Assembly: GCA_001189095.1 (NCBI GenBank)
Contig: LFCK01000002.1
Span: 124,001 to 188,000 of the forward strand
Source of the DNA: Parcubacteria bacterium C7867-001
Lineage (GTDB): Bacteria > Patescibacteria > Paceibacteria > UBA9973 > UBA2103
Length of the DNA: 64,000 nt
Direction of reading: 5' to 3'
Each line of letters starts with the position of its first letter. The stretch's first letter is position 1. Under the pieces are notes generated by a model that made no database searches, was not told where the DNA came from, and saw nothing but the letters and a program-made list of their open reading frames with translations. Shown piece after piece: positions 1 to 7,759 of this stretch. The position numbers and the translations under genes were made by a program.

Positions 1-735
1 GCGGCGCAGGGGATCGAACGAGGAAAGCGTTATTTTGTCAGGCGCATCATCGATAATGACATCAACGCCGGTCGCGCGTTCGAACGCCTTGATGTTGCGG
101 CCTTCTTTGCCGATGACTTTTCCTTTTACTTCTTCGGAAGGGAGCTGCACTGAAAGCGTCATGATGTCCGCGTTCACAGCACCCGCCATGCGATGGATGG
201 TTGAGAGAAGAATGTCGCGCGCTTTGGCATCAAGCTGTTCGCGCCCGTGTGCTTCGAGTTTCTGAAGGCGACCAAGCACAGACTCCTCGAATGAATCTTC
301 GAGGTCTTGGGTGAGTGTCCGGCGCGCCTCATCTTCAGAGAGTCCCGAGATGCGGGAAAGTTCGGCGCGGCGCTGCTTCACAAGGTTGTCGGATTCTTTC
401 TTAAGGATGGCAGCTTCCATTTCGCGGCTCCGCACGTTTTCTGATTCTTCATTCAAATTGCGCTCGCGCTCATCGAGCAGCTCCTCACGCTTGGTGAGTC
501 GTTCGTCGACCTTATTGAGACGTTCTTCGCGTTCCTCTTCAGCACGCCGCGCTTCTTCTTCCGCTTCGTTCACGATGCGATTCGCACGCTCTTTCGCCTC
601 AAGCATCTTCTGCTTGATTTCGAGTTCGAGCGAACCACGCTGGCCGAGCGTAATGAGCATGCGCAAGACATAGCCAAGCGCGATACCCGCGAGTCCTGAG
701 ACCGCGAGGAGTGAGAGTACGAGTTTTATAGACAT
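1..735 (-). CDS. rny: Ribonuclease Y, N-terminal part (cut by window edge)
   Basis: Only the first 245 codons are in the window. Residues 1-30 form a membrane anchor, residues about 35-170 are a long charged coiled coil rich in E, R and K, and residues about 200-245 begin a KH domain with GKEG at 209-212. This order is that of RNase Y, a membrane-anchored endoribonuclease that starts mRNA decay. The catalytic HD domain should lie beyond base 1. The start is the ATG at 735-733; no clear Shine-Dalgarno precedes it. It is divergent from the orphan gene at 915. Identity is confident; activity cannot be judged without the HD domain. Confidence 0.93.
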   Translation of the reverse strand, partial: MSIKLVLSLLAVSGLAGIALGYVLRMLITLGQRGSLELEIKQKMLEAKERANRIVNEAEEEARRAEEEREERLNKVDERLTKREELLDERERNLNEESENVRSREMEAAILKKESDNLVKQRRAELSRISGLSEDEARRTLTQDLEDSFEESVLGRLQKLEAHGREQLDAKARDILLSTIHRMAGAVNADIMTLSVQLPSEEVKGKVIGKEGRNIKAFERATGVDVIIDDAPDKITLSSFDPLRR

Positions 736-849
736 ACCAGATGTGCTAACCGCCCGTTTATAAGCTATCTAAATCGATGTGATGTCAGCCAGAAATACTT
801 CCGTAACTGCCCCATGTCGTTGCTGACGGTCGGAGGATACCATAGTTCC

Positions 850-878
850 TTGACGTGGGTAATCTACCCCAGTACTGT
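850..878 (+). promoter_or_regulatory. Sigma70-type promoter for orphan gene at 915
   Basis: TTGACG at 850-855, a 17-nt spacer and TACTGT at 873-878. A strong AAAGGAGGAGG ribosome site follows at about 901-911. Confidence 0.5.
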
Positions 879-914
879 GCAGCAGATCTCTGTATCTAGA
901 AAAGGAGGAGGTTC

Positions 915-1268
915 ATGTCGGACCCCAAGCAGCGTCTGTTGTTCTTTGAGAGCTACGAGCCAGACACCGATTTCCCGAAGTACGTTGCGAACTTGAATAA
1001 ACAAAACATACGCGTTTGTTCGTTCGTGATTCATGAAACGTACCTGCACAGGCTCGGCTTTCGGCTACTCGTCGAAACGGTCGATGAGCCACTTACGCAA
1101 CAGGTCGGAATTGACCGGGACGTAGAAACCGTCGCGGATATTTCTGCCCGTATCAGCAAACTGAATGAGCGCGGATATCGTGTGGTAGCGCTCGCGATTG
1201 GCAACTACCGTGGGCTCTATTTGTACTCAATCCTCGATCTGGTGGATGAGCTGCTCGCATCAGGATAA
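915..1268 (+). CDS. Orphan 117-aa protein
   Basis: Not recognised. It is a soluble 117-residue protein without signal peptide, cysteine motif or membrane segment, with mixed alpha/beta-looking sequence. The start is fixed by AAAGGAGGAGG about 5-10 nt upstream, one of the strongest Shine-Dalgarno sites in the window. It stands alone between its own promoter (850-878) and a strong terminator (1273-1307). This monocistronic, Shine-Dalgarno-led layout is shared by many small unknown genes here and contrasts with the housekeeping genes. Confidence 0.8.
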   Translation: MSDPKQRLLFFESYEPDTDFPKYVANLNKQNIRVCSFVIHETYLHRLGFRLLVETVDEPLTQQVGIDRDVETVADISARISKLNERGYRVVALAIGNYRGLYLYSILDLVDELLASG

Positions 1269-1272
1269 GAAA

Positions 1273-1307
1273 ACAGCGCGGACCAAAGGTCCGCGCTGTC
1301 TCTTTTT
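1273..1307 (+). terminator. Intrinsic terminator
   Basis: Perfect 12-bp stem (1273-1284 with 1288-1299), AAA loop, then CTCTTTTT. It closes the gene at 915. Confidence 0.9.
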
Positions 1308-1335
1308 AATGCACCAAGTTATTTCGATTTGGCCT

Positions 1336-1405
1336 GATTTTTTGTAAGAACTCTCAACAAAAAATCATGCATAAGTGTTCAAGTAAAATCGCTTTGCGAT
1401 TTTAC
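1336..1405. repeat. Two stem-loops at the clpP 3' end
   Basis: A 10-bp inverted repeat (1336-1345 with 1357-1366, 11-nt loop, A/T-rich arms) is followed by a 10-bp stem at 1383-1405 with a 3-nt loop that overlaps the clpP stop codon. They may end or protect the clpP transcript. Neither has a long T-run on the minus strand. Confidence 0.55.
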
Positions 1406-2007
1406 TTTCCCTTATAGACCGTATCAACGAGGCCGTATTTCTTCGCCTCGTCACTCGTCATGAAGTAGTCGCGTTCCACATCCTTCTCGATCTTATCGAG
1501 CGGCTGGCCCGTCGCTTTCGAAAGGATTTTATTCAAGCGATCGCGCGTAGCGAGAATGTGCTTCGCCGTGATCTCGATGTCGGTCGCCTGACCCTGCGCA
1601 CCACCCCATGGCTGATGGATCATGACTTCTGCGTTCGGAAGCGCGTAGCGTTTTCCTTTTTCTCCTGCAGCAAGAATCACTGCTGCAGCGGACGCTGCCA
1701 TACCAACGCACACAGTCGAGACTGCGGGTTTCACATGATTCATCGTGTCGAGGATGGCGAGACCTGCGGTGACTGAACCACCCGGTGAGTTTATGTAGAG
1801 CGAAATTTCTTTCTTCGGGTCTTCTGATTCAAGGAAGAGGAGCTGCGCGATGATGAGATTCGCCATGTCGTCATCAATGCCGCCACCAAGGAAGATGATG
1901 CGGTCTTTCAAAAGACGCGAGTAGATGTCGTACCCACGTTCGCCGAACTGGCTCTTCTCTATCACCATCGGAACGAGCATGCTTGATTTGAAGTTCTTGG
2001 ATTCCAT
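1402..2007 (-). CDS. clpP: ATP-dependent Clp protease proteolytic subunit
   Basis: 201 residues, the usual ClpP length. The catalytic triad is visible: Ser106 in GMAASAA, His131 in MIHQPWGG and Asp180 in DVERDYFM. The oxyanion-region glycines are in INSPGGSVT at about 73-80. The stretch around Ser106 reads AASAAA where AASMGA is usual. ClpP forms a tetradecameric chamber fed by ClpX or ClpC, neither of which is in this window. It would also degrade proteins tagged by the tmRNA at the right edge. The ATG at 2007 agrees with family length. Confidence 0.97.
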   Translation of the reverse strand: MESKNFKSSMLVPMVIEKSQFGERGYDIYSRLLKDRIIFLGGGIDDDMANLIIAQLLFLESEDPKKEISLYINSPGGSVTAGLAILDTMNHVKPAVSTVCVGMAASAAAVILAAGEKGKRYALPNAEVMIHQPWGGAQGQATDIEITAKHILATRDRLNKILSKATGQPLDKIEKDVERDYFMTSDEAKKYGLVDTVYKGK

Positions 2008-2047
2008 AGTGCCGTCATCGTATCAGAAAAAGGTTTCCGGCAAAAGA

Positions 2048-2079
2048 GCGAACCGCCGCGCGTACGCGCGGCGGTTCGC
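2048..2079 (-). terminator. Perfect GC palindrome, probable terminator
   Basis: A 32-nt perfect palindrome follows the stop of the gene at 2093-2311 on the minus strand; CTCTTTTG follows it in that direction. Confidence 0.65.
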
Positions 2080-2092
2080 CAATGTCATGCCG

Positions 2093-2311
2093 CTATATCG
2101 GCTGCACCGCTCCGTTGTCGACTTGTTGCGTCGGCTGCGGACCATTCGTTTCCTCGGGAATGTCGGTAGTTGCGATGCGCTGGCCCCAGACATAGAGCGC
2201 ACCGATGATTACGAGCGCCACGATGAGGATGATGGAGATGAGGCCACCAAGCGACGAGTGCGCTTGAGGGGTAGAAGAAGGTTGTGGAACGGTCGCGTTC
2301 TGGTCGGACAT
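2093..2311 (-). CDS. Small single-pass membrane protein (72 aa)
   Basis: Starting at the ATG at 2311, the product has a short polar N-terminus rich in P, Q and S, one strongly hydrophobic segment (about residues 20-42, ending LYVWGQ) and a polar tail with several P and Q residues. A longer reading frame from 2362 runs through the upstream terminator region and is less likely. It sits between ppa and clpP, with hairpins on both sides, so it is probably its own transcript. The function is unknown. The layout resembles other membrane-anchored tails in this window, for example the gene at 60059. Confidence 0.7.
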   Translation of the reverse strand: MSDQNATVPQPSSTPQAHSSLGGLISIILIVALVIIGALYVWGQRIATTDIPEETNGPQPTQQVDNGAVQPI

Positions 2312-2356
2312 GATGTGCGTAACGTAAGCGGTAATGGAACTCAGTATAACGCAGCA

Positions 2357-2383
2357 CCGCACCGAGGCTTCGCCTCGGTGCGG
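2357..2383 (-). terminator. Terminator-like hairpin after ppa
   Basis: 12-bp GC stem at 2357-2383 with a 3-nt loop, just past the ppa stop on the minus strand. The T-run is poor. Confidence 0.6.
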
Positions 2384-2397
2384 TGGATTGCGTGGGA

Positions 2398-2928
2398 TTA
2401 CTTATTCGCGAAACGTGCGATGCATTCCTTAATGACGTTCGCTGCGTCTTCCGGCCCGCCGTAGCCCAAGACTTTCGTCGTGCCGCGTTTCTTGAGGTCC
2501 TTGTAGGTGTTGAAGTGGTATTCAACTTTCGCCTTCCACTGCTCACCGAGATCATCGAGTGATTTCACACGGTTGCCGCTGTCGCGATCATCCGCAGGGA
2601 CACAGATGATTTTGTGATCCTTCTCGCCATCGTCCTCGAAGTTAAGAACGCCGAGGATGCGTGCGGTGACCACGACACCGGTTGGTACCGGTTCGGGCGT
2701 GATAAGGAGCGTGTCGAGTTCGTCACCGTCCTCGTCGAGCGTCTGGGGGATGAAGCCGTAGTTGCTTGGCTTCGCGAAGATTTCTGGTTCCACACGGTCG
2801 AGCTCGAACGTGCCTTTGTCGCGGCGGTACTCGATCTTAAGGATTGAGCCCTTCGGAATTTCAACGACGGTGGTGACGGTTCCTGCGTCGATGTCGCCGG
2901 AGGTGTAGAGCTTGTTGTAGTCGGTCAT
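2398..2928 (-). CDS. ppa: Inorganic pyrophosphatase (family I)
   Basis: 176 residues from the ATG at 2928. It hydrolyses pyrophosphate to phosphate and so pulls nucleic-acid and aminoacyl-tRNA synthesis forward. Seen in the sequence: an EIPKGSILKIEY-type strand, YGFIPQTLDEDGDELD (the family's metal-binding aspartate cluster) and a later cluster CVPADDRD. The open frame continues upstream to 3066, but that extension overlaps nusA and is low-complexity, so the start at 2928 is preferred. A GGAG lies about 17 nt upstream, which is far. It lies just downstream of nusA on the same strand. Confidence 0.95.
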   Translation of the reverse strand: MTDYNKLYTSGDIDAGTVTTVVEIPKGSILKIEYRRDKGTFELDRVEPEIFAKPSNYGFIPQTLDEDGDELDTLLITPEPVPTGVVVTARILGVLNFEDDGEKDHKIICVPADDRDSGNRVKSLDDLGEQWKAKVEYHFNTYKDLKKRGTTKVLGYGGPEDAANVIKECIARFANK

Positions 2929-2959
2929 GATGAATGATTCGTTAGTAGCTCCTAGTGTA

Positions 2960-4309
2960 TTACGCGTCTTCCTTGTCGCGGGACTCCTGTGCGTCGACGA
3001 CAGAGTTTTCTCCTTCTGCAGACGTTGCGAGCTCTTCTTCCGCGGGGAGTTCATTCTCAGTTTCACTCGAAGCGTCTACCTGTGCCGGCATTTCAGTCGG
3101 GACTACTTCTGCTTCCGCAGGCTTGTCTTCGGTAATCGAGACACCTTCGCCGTCGCTTTCAGCAACTGCAGTACCTGCGACGGAAATAATATCGATGTTC
3201 CAGCCCGTGAGCTTTGCGGCAAGGCGAACGTTCTGTCCGCCGCGACCGATAGCGAGCGACTGCTGATCTTCCGACACGGTTACCGTTGCACGGTGTTCTG
3301 CCTCATTGAGTTCAACGGTGAGTACTGAAGCAGGGGAAAGTGATTCCTTTATATAGGCTGAAGCGTCTTCCGACCATTCAATGATGTCGATGCGTTCGCC
3401 ACCGAGTTCCGACATAACGGTCGAGACGCGAACGCCACGCTGACCGACGAGCGAGCCGACAGGGTCGACGTGCGGATCAAGTGATGCGATTGCAATCTTG
3501 GTGCGGCTGCCCGGTTCGCGAGCAACGCCTTTCACTTCGATGGCGCCGGATGCGAGTTCTGGAGCCTCAAGCTCGAAGAGCTTCACGAGGAACTTCGGAT
3601 GGCTGCGCGAAAGGCGTAGGTACACGCCGCGGAATCCTTCGTCCACTGCGTGGAGGTACGCGCGGATGCGTTCGCCGGTGCGGAAGCGCTCACCCGGAAT
3701 CTGCTCCTCGTACGGGATGATACCGGTTGCGCGACCGAGGTCGATGAAAATCGAACCGCGTTCAACGCGCTGCACGATACCGGAAACGATCTCGCCCTTC
3801 TTGTGTTCGAATTCTCCGAGGATGGAGAGCTTCTCTGCCTCGCGGATTTTCTGGATAATGACCTGCTTAGCGGTCTGCGCTGCAATACGACCGAAGTCGT
3901 CCTGCGGCTCAAGAGGGAAGATGAGCTCCTCATTGAGTTCAGCGCCGCGCTTGATGCGCTTAGCATCGTCGATGAGCATGTGTTTCTCCGCATCGTAGCG
4001 AGGAAGTTCACCCTCAGGCACTTCTTCTTCGCGGTCGAAATGAGGATGGTTCTGCGGGAGTTCCTCCACCTCTTCTTCAGGCGACGGGAAACGGACCATC
4101 GTATCGTCGACGACGGTCTTCACTTGCTCGAAGGACACTGTGCCGGTGTTCATATCAAGCTTTGCGCGCACAACCTGTCCACGCTTTCCGTATTCTTTCT
4201 TATAGGCAGTGGCCATTGCGGTTTCAATCGCTTCGACCATCGTGTCCTTCGTAATGCCGCGGTCTTCGAATTCACCGAGCACTGCATTTATAGTTTTGAG
4301 ATCCAACAT
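2960..4309 (-). CDS. nusA: Transcription termination/antitermination factor NusA
   Basis: 449 residues. An N-terminal RNA-polymerase-binding domain (about 1-165) carries an acidic insert at about 75-105 rich in E and P. It is followed by an S1 domain (about 172-240), KH1 (about 241-320, GQRG at 289-292) and KH2 (about 325-378, GRGG at 355-358), then a 70-residue acidic tail instead of the AR2 repeats of E. coli NusA. NusA controls pausing, intrinsic termination and antitermination, which fits a genome with so many strong hairpin terminators. The start follows an A/T-rich stretch with no Shine-Dalgarno. Confidence 0.96.
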   Translation of the reverse strand: MLDLKTINAVLGEFEDRGITKDTMVEAIETAMATAYKKEYGKRGQVVRAKLDMNTGTVSFEQVKTVVDDTMVRFPSPEEEVEELPQNHPHFDREEEVPEGELPRYDAEKHMLIDDAKRIKRGAELNEELIFPLEPQDDFGRIAAQTAKQVIIQKIREAEKLSILGEFEHKKGEIVSGIVQRVERGSIFIDLGRATGIIPYEEQIPGERFRTGERIRAYLHAVDEGFRGVYLRLSRSHPKFLVKLFELEAPELASGAIEVKGVAREPGSRTKIAIASLDPHVDPVGSLVGQRGVRVSTVMSELGGERIDIIEWSEDASAYIKESLSPASVLTVELNEAEHRATVTVSEDQQSLAIGRGGQNVRLAAKLTGWNIDIISVAGTAVAESDGEGVSITEDKPAEAEVVPTEMPAQVDASSETENELPAEEELATSAEGENSVVDAQESRDKEDA

Positions 4310-4378
4310 ATATTCAATTGTTTAATACTCTTCTGTAATTGTGACGACTTTATTGTCGCATCGAACGTTTCTAAAAAG

Positions 4379-4402
4379 AAATGCCCGCAAAGCGGACATT
4401 TC
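4379..4402. repeat. Hairpin upstream of nusA
   Basis: 10-bp stem with one mismatch and an AAA loop, about 70 nt upstream of the nusA start. It may be the end of a minus-strand leader or a remnant terminator; the role is unclear. Confidence 0.4.
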
Positions 4403-4432
4403 GGATATCCATAACTTAGCACGGAGCGGGTC

Positions 4433-4461
4433 TTGCGTCAAGAGCGCTGGCGCGGTAGGGT
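4433..4461 (+). promoter_or_regulatory. Promoter for orphan gene at 4486
   Basis: TTGCGT at 4433-4438, 17-nt spacer, TAGGGT at 4456-4461, followed by GAAAGGAGGG ahead of the start codon. Confidence 0.4.
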
Positions 4462-4485
4462 CTTCGCAGAAAGGAGGGTATCGTC

Positions 4486-4836
4486 ATGGACGAACCTCAA
4501 GTGCTTGGCATGAAAGGCCAAGCGGAAGTTGTTCAAATATTCCGGCTGTTCGATGCAAACTGGCCGCTGTATTTCGCGACCGAAGAGGAAGCGCGATACG
4601 CGAATAAGATCGCTTACATTGGCCACTCCGGCGTAGAACCCTATTTCGCCATTCGTTTCGATGACGGGCGTCACTTGGTCTATGAAGTGTGGTCAGAGAT
4701 CTGCAAAGAGCGGTACGGCAAACAAGACGGGTTCGTTGCCGTCAGCCTCACTACGCGTGAAGATGTTGAGCGCGAAGCGAAGGAACATATCCGCAGGAAA
4801 TTGACCTCCGAAGAGGCTCAGCTCGTCGGTCTGTAA
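4486..4836 (+). CDS. Orphan protein, paralogue of the next gene (116 aa)
   Basis: Not recognised. It aligns with the product of 4960-5304. Both start with a GxKGxAEVV motif (residues 8-16 here), have a central YFAIRFDDG (YFAVRFEDG in the partner) and end in a helix closing KLTSEEAQLVGL (KLSSSERELLGV). This marks a tandem duplication that has diverged. There is no signal peptide or membrane segment. A strong GAAAGGAGGG site defines the start. The terminator/promoter region downstream is identical to the one after its paralogue. Confidence 0.85.
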   Translation: MDEPQVLGMKGQAEVVQIFRLFDANWPLYFATEEEARYANKIAYIGHSGVEPYFAIRFDDGRHLVYEVWSEICKERYGKQDGFVAVSLTTREDVEREAKEHIRRKLTSEEAQLVGL

Positions 4837-4857
4837 CCGCTTGATCCTCGAACTCAA

Positions 4858-4919
4858 AACATAAGCACCGCGGCTTTGCCGCGGCGCTTTCTTTTTACCC
4901 TGCACTCATATATGGTGCG
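4858..4919 (+). repeat. 62-bp direct repeat, copy 1 (terminator plus start of next promoter)
   Basis: Identical over 62 bases to 5322-5383. It contains a 10-bp hairpin (4865-4887, TTT loop, one A/C mismatch), the T-run TTTCTTTTT at 4885-4896 and a CATATATGG -10-like element near its right end. It both ends the upstream gene and probably starts the next. Confidence 0.92.
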
Positions 4920-4959
4920 GGCAGACATCCGTAGTGGCGGGTGAAGAAGGAGAAGAAAC

Positions 4960-5304
4960 ATGAAAGACACAACCATTCCAGTCGGCAAGAAAGGAATGGC
5001 CGAAGTGGTGGAGGTCTACTGCCTTAAGGGAGCGGAGCATGGCAATATCGCTGCGGTATTCGAGGACAAGGATGATGCCGTAAAAGCCCGAGATCTCAAA
5101 TGGCAAGGCTGCGGTGCCTCGATGGTCGACACCTATTTTGCTGTTCGATTTGAGGATGGCGCCACCATCTTCCTGAATCGTGGCCGAGACTCTCGATACA
5201 TCGACCCGATTGAGTTCACCGACATTGAGGGTGTGGTGAAGTGGGCTCGCTCCAACGCTCTCGCCAAGCTTTCGAGTTCAGAGCGGGAACTTCTTGGGGT
5301 CTAA
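4960..5304 (+). CDS. Orphan protein, paralogue of the previous gene (114 aa)
   Basis: Not recognised. It is homologous to the 4486 product, sharing GKKGMAEVVEV near the N-terminus, YFAVRFEDG in the middle and a KLSSSERELLGV C-terminus. Central residues differ widely, so the duplication is old, whereas the flanking 62-bp regulatory repeats are still identical. AGAAGGAGAAG precedes the ATG. It is predicted to be soluble and cytosolic. The function cannot be inferred; similar size, layout and signals suggest the pair are made as separate small transcripts. Confidence 0.85.
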   Translation: MKDTTIPVGKKGMAEVVEVYCLKGAEHGNIAAVFEDKDDAVKARDLKWQGCGASMVDTYFAVRFEDGATIFLNRGRDSRYIDPIEFTDIEGVVKWARSNALAKLSSSERELLGV

Positions 5305-5321
5305 CGAATTTCCGATTCTTT

Positions 5322-5383
5322 AACATAAGCACCGCGGCTTTGCCGCGGCGCTTTCTTTTTACCCTGCACTCATATATGGTGCG
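5322..5383 (+). repeat. 62-bp direct repeat, copy 2 (terminator plus start of next promoter)
   Basis: Perfect copy of 4858-4919, offset by 464 bp. It ends the 4960 gene and leads into the HIT-like gene at 5402. Confidence 0.92.
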
Positions 5384-5401
5384 ACGAGAAAGGAGCATCC
5401 A

Positions 5402-5887
5402 ATGCCATTTCAACTTGAACCTCTGACTCCCGAACGGGAGAAGGAGCTGATCGAAAGTCCCGCGTTCAAGCACTTGCTTGTGAAGGAGTACTCTCATTGG
5501 AGTCTCTACTTGAGCGACAATCAGTCGCATCTCGGTAGGGCCTATGCGTGGCTTACGACGCGGCATGTTGATGTACATCCGCTCTACGACCTTTTGCCGA
5601 GGGAAAACTCGGAGCTTCAGTGGATTATGAAGGAGCATCGTCGAGCTACGGCCACGATCATCGGCTATCCTGACCTCGTGAATTACGAATGGCTCGGAAA
5701 CGAGTTCGATAAACACCGAGGTCACGGGCACATGCACTTCATTCCGCGCTACTCCAACTGGGTAAAGTTCAAGGAACGTCTGCATGTCGATGTCAATTTC
5801 GGAAAACGCTCTAAATACGAGAAACTGGTCCTGCCGGAGCTTGAGATGAAAAAGCTCGTCGGCGCCTACCGGACGGAACTTACGTGA
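5402..5887 (+). CDS. HIT-superfamily-like protein
   Basis: 161 residues. The clearest signal is HGHMHFIPR at 108-116, which matches the histidine-triad pattern H-x-H-x-H-x-x followed by PR, with the final helix/strand context (residues 92-118) of nucleotide-binding HIT enzymes. The upstream GRAYAWLTTRHVD (about 45-57) resembles the strand ahead of the HIT core. HIT proteins hydrolyse or transfer nucleotides, for example diadenosine polyphosphates. The rest is divergent, so the substrate is unknown. GAAAGGAGC gives the start. A second, more typical HIT protein is at 15554-15964. Confidence 0.65.
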   Translation: MPFQLEPLTPEREKELIESPAFKHLLVKEYSHWSLYLSDNQSHLGRAYAWLTTRHVDVHPLYDLLPRENSELQWIMKEHRRATATIIGYPDLVNYEWLGNEFDKHRGHGHMHFIPRYSNWVKFKERLHVDVNFGKRSKYEKLVLPELEMKKLVGAYRTELT

Positions 5888-5889
5888 AA

Positions 5890-5916
5890 ACGCGCCGCGG
5901 CTTTGCCGCGGCGCGT
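5890..5916 (+). terminator. GC hairpin abutting the pilB promoter
   Basis: 12-bp stem with a TTT loop directly after the HIT-like gene. There is no T-run; the pilB -10 (TATACT, 5917-5922) begins inside or next to its right arm. Confidence 0.6.
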
Positions 5917-5922
5917 TATACT
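5917..5922 (+). promoter_or_regulatory. -10 element of leaderless pilB
   Basis: TATACT ends 8 nt before the pilB ATG, so transcription should start at or next to the start codon. Confidence 0.6.
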
Positions 5923-5930
5923 TTATATGA

Positions 5931-7688
5931 ATGCAAGTACACGAAGGCGAACTTAAGGAATTCATACTCGACTCAGGACTCGTCGCGCGCAAAGATGTCG
6001 ACGAGGCAGAGGTCGAGGCGAAGAAGCGCAAGCAATCCATCGGCGATATCCTCGTCGGGAAAGGGAACCTCACGACCGACGCGCTGCGCCGCATCAAGGG
6101 GTATGTCCTCGGCATGCCGTTCGTGAACCTCAAAGACAAGAAAATCGGGAACGACATCCTCTCTCTTATTCCGGAACCGATAGCTCGAACACACAGCATC
6201 ATCGCGTATAGGAAGGATGAGGCGAAGAAGGAACTCGAAGTTGCCATGCTCGATACGGAAGACCTTCCGGCCATCGACTCGGTGCGCAAAACCACCGGAC
6301 TCAAAATCCTTCCGCGTCTTACGGATGAAGAATCCATCAAGACGGCACTCCTCCAGTATCAAAAATCCCTCAAGGAAGAATTCGGCGACCTCATTTCTAC
6401 CGAAGCTGGTCGCATTAAGCTCGTCAAAGAAGCGGATGGGGAAGAGCATTCGGAAAAGGATCTGAAGCAGATGGCGGAAGATCTGCCTATTGTCCGAATA
6501 GTCGATACGCTTCTTCGTCATGCCATCATTCAGAAAGCATCCGACATCCATATTGAGCCGCAGGAAACGGAAGTGCTGGTGCGCTACCGCATCGATGGCA
6601 TTCTTCACGACGCAATGACGCTCCCGAAGCAGGCGGCGCCCGGTCTTACTGCTCGTATTAAGGTGCTTTCAAACCTTAAGCTCGACGAGAAGCGTCTCCC
6701 GCAGGACGGACGCTTCAAGATGGAAACCGAAACCGACAAGGTTTCCTTCCGTGTCTCGCTCCTACCTATATATTATGGAGAGAAAATCGTGATGCGCCTT
6801 CTGCGCGAAACAGGCGAAGGCTTCACGCTCGAAGGGCTTGGCTTCCATGGGGACGCGCTCGAAACCATCCACAAGGCAACGAAAGCAACGACCGGCATCA
6901 TTCTCGTCTCGGGCCCGACTGGTTCCGGTAAGACAACGACGCTCTATACCATTCTCGACATCCTCAACACGCCGGACGTAAACATTTCCACCATCGAGGA
7001 CCCGATCGAATATCAGATGAAGCGTGTCAATCAAACGCAGGTGAATCCCGCTATTGGCTTCTCCTTTGCGAATGGACTGCGCGCTCTCCTTCGCCAAGAC
7101 CCGAACATCATCATGGTTGGAGAAATCCGCGACGGTGAGACGGCGTCACTCGCTATTAACGCAGCGCTCACGGGTCACATCGTGCTCTCGACCATCCACA
7201 CCAACTCCGCAGTCGGTGCCATTCCGCGTCTTATCGACATGGGTGTCGAGCCGTTCCTCCTTATTTCCACGCTACGCATTGTGGTCGGTCAGCGCCTTGT
7301 GCGCCAGCTCACTGACGAAAAAGAACAGTACGCACTCACAGAAGCAGCGCGCGCAAAAATTGCGACCGAGGATCATTTTGATGCCGCTCTCAAGGCGCTT
7401 ACCGATGAGAAGCTCACCAAATCAACGACGAAAATCGATAATCTCCCGTTCTACCGTCCGAAATCGGGCGCGGAAGGAGCTGCTGCATACGCCGGCCGCA
7501 TGGGCATCCACGAAGTCCTCTCCGTTTCTCCTGCGATACGCGAACTCATTATTAAAGGAGCGACTGGCGATCAGCTCGAGGCGCAGGCGCGCAAAGAAGG
7601 CATGCTCACCATGTTTGAAGACGGTCTCTACCTCGCGTCCCGCGGCGTCACCAGCGTCGAAGAGGTACTTCGCGCCGTTTCTGAATAA
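5931..7688 (+). CDS. pilB: Type IV pilus assembly ATPase PilB (GspE family)
   Basis: 585 residues. An N-terminal MshEN-type domain (about 1-140) is followed by the secretion ATPase: SDIHIEP at 204-210, Walker A GPTGSGKT at 328-335, Asp box STIEDPIEY near 353-361, Walker B IIMVGEIRD at 393-401 and His box TGHIVLSTIHTN at about 414-425. It powers pilus extension, and in this phylum probably surface attachment and DNA uptake with ComEC. The zinc CxxC pairs common in PilB between the His box and C-terminus are missing; residues about 500-525 are a G/A/Y-rich stretch instead. No Shine-Dalgarno; predicted leaderless. Confidence 0.96.
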   Translation: MQVHEGELKEFILDSGLVARKDVDEAEVEAKKRKQSIGDILVGKGNLTTDALRRIKGYVLGMPFVNLKDKKIGNDILSLIPEPIARTHSIIAYRKDEAKKELEVAMLDTEDLPAIDSVRKTTGLKILPRLTDEESIKTALLQYQKSLKEEFGDLISTEAGRIKLVKEADGEEHSEKDLKQMAEDLPIVRIVDTLLRHAIIQKASDIHIEPQETEVLVRYRIDGILHDAMTLPKQAAPGLTARIKVLSNLKLDEKRLPQDGRFKMETETDKVSFRVSLLPIYYGEKIVMRLLRETGEGFTLEGLGFHGDALETIHKATKATTGIILVSGPTGSGKTTTLYTILDILNTPDVNISTIEDPIEYQMKRVNQTQVNPAIGFSFANGLRALLRQDPNIIMVGEIRDGETASLAINAALTGHIVLSTIHTNSAVGAIPRLIDMGVEPFLLISTLRIVVGQRLVRQLTDEKEQYALTEAARAKIATEDHFDAALKALTDEKLTKSTTKIDNLPFYRPKSGAEGAAAYAGRMGIHEVLSVSPAIRELIIKGATGDQLEAQARKEGMLTMFEDGLYLASRGVTSVEEVLRAVSE

Positions 7689-7759
7689 TTCCTACCGCAT
7701 CCAGTGCGAACTGTGCTATAACGCGCCGAGACAGTTTCTAGAGAAAGGGGAGTGTTTCC

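Noticed and set aside
5216..6340. 374-codon minus-strand frame across the HIT-like and pilB genes
   Set aside because: Crosses two well-supported plus-strand genes, a terminator and a promoter; no ribosome site.
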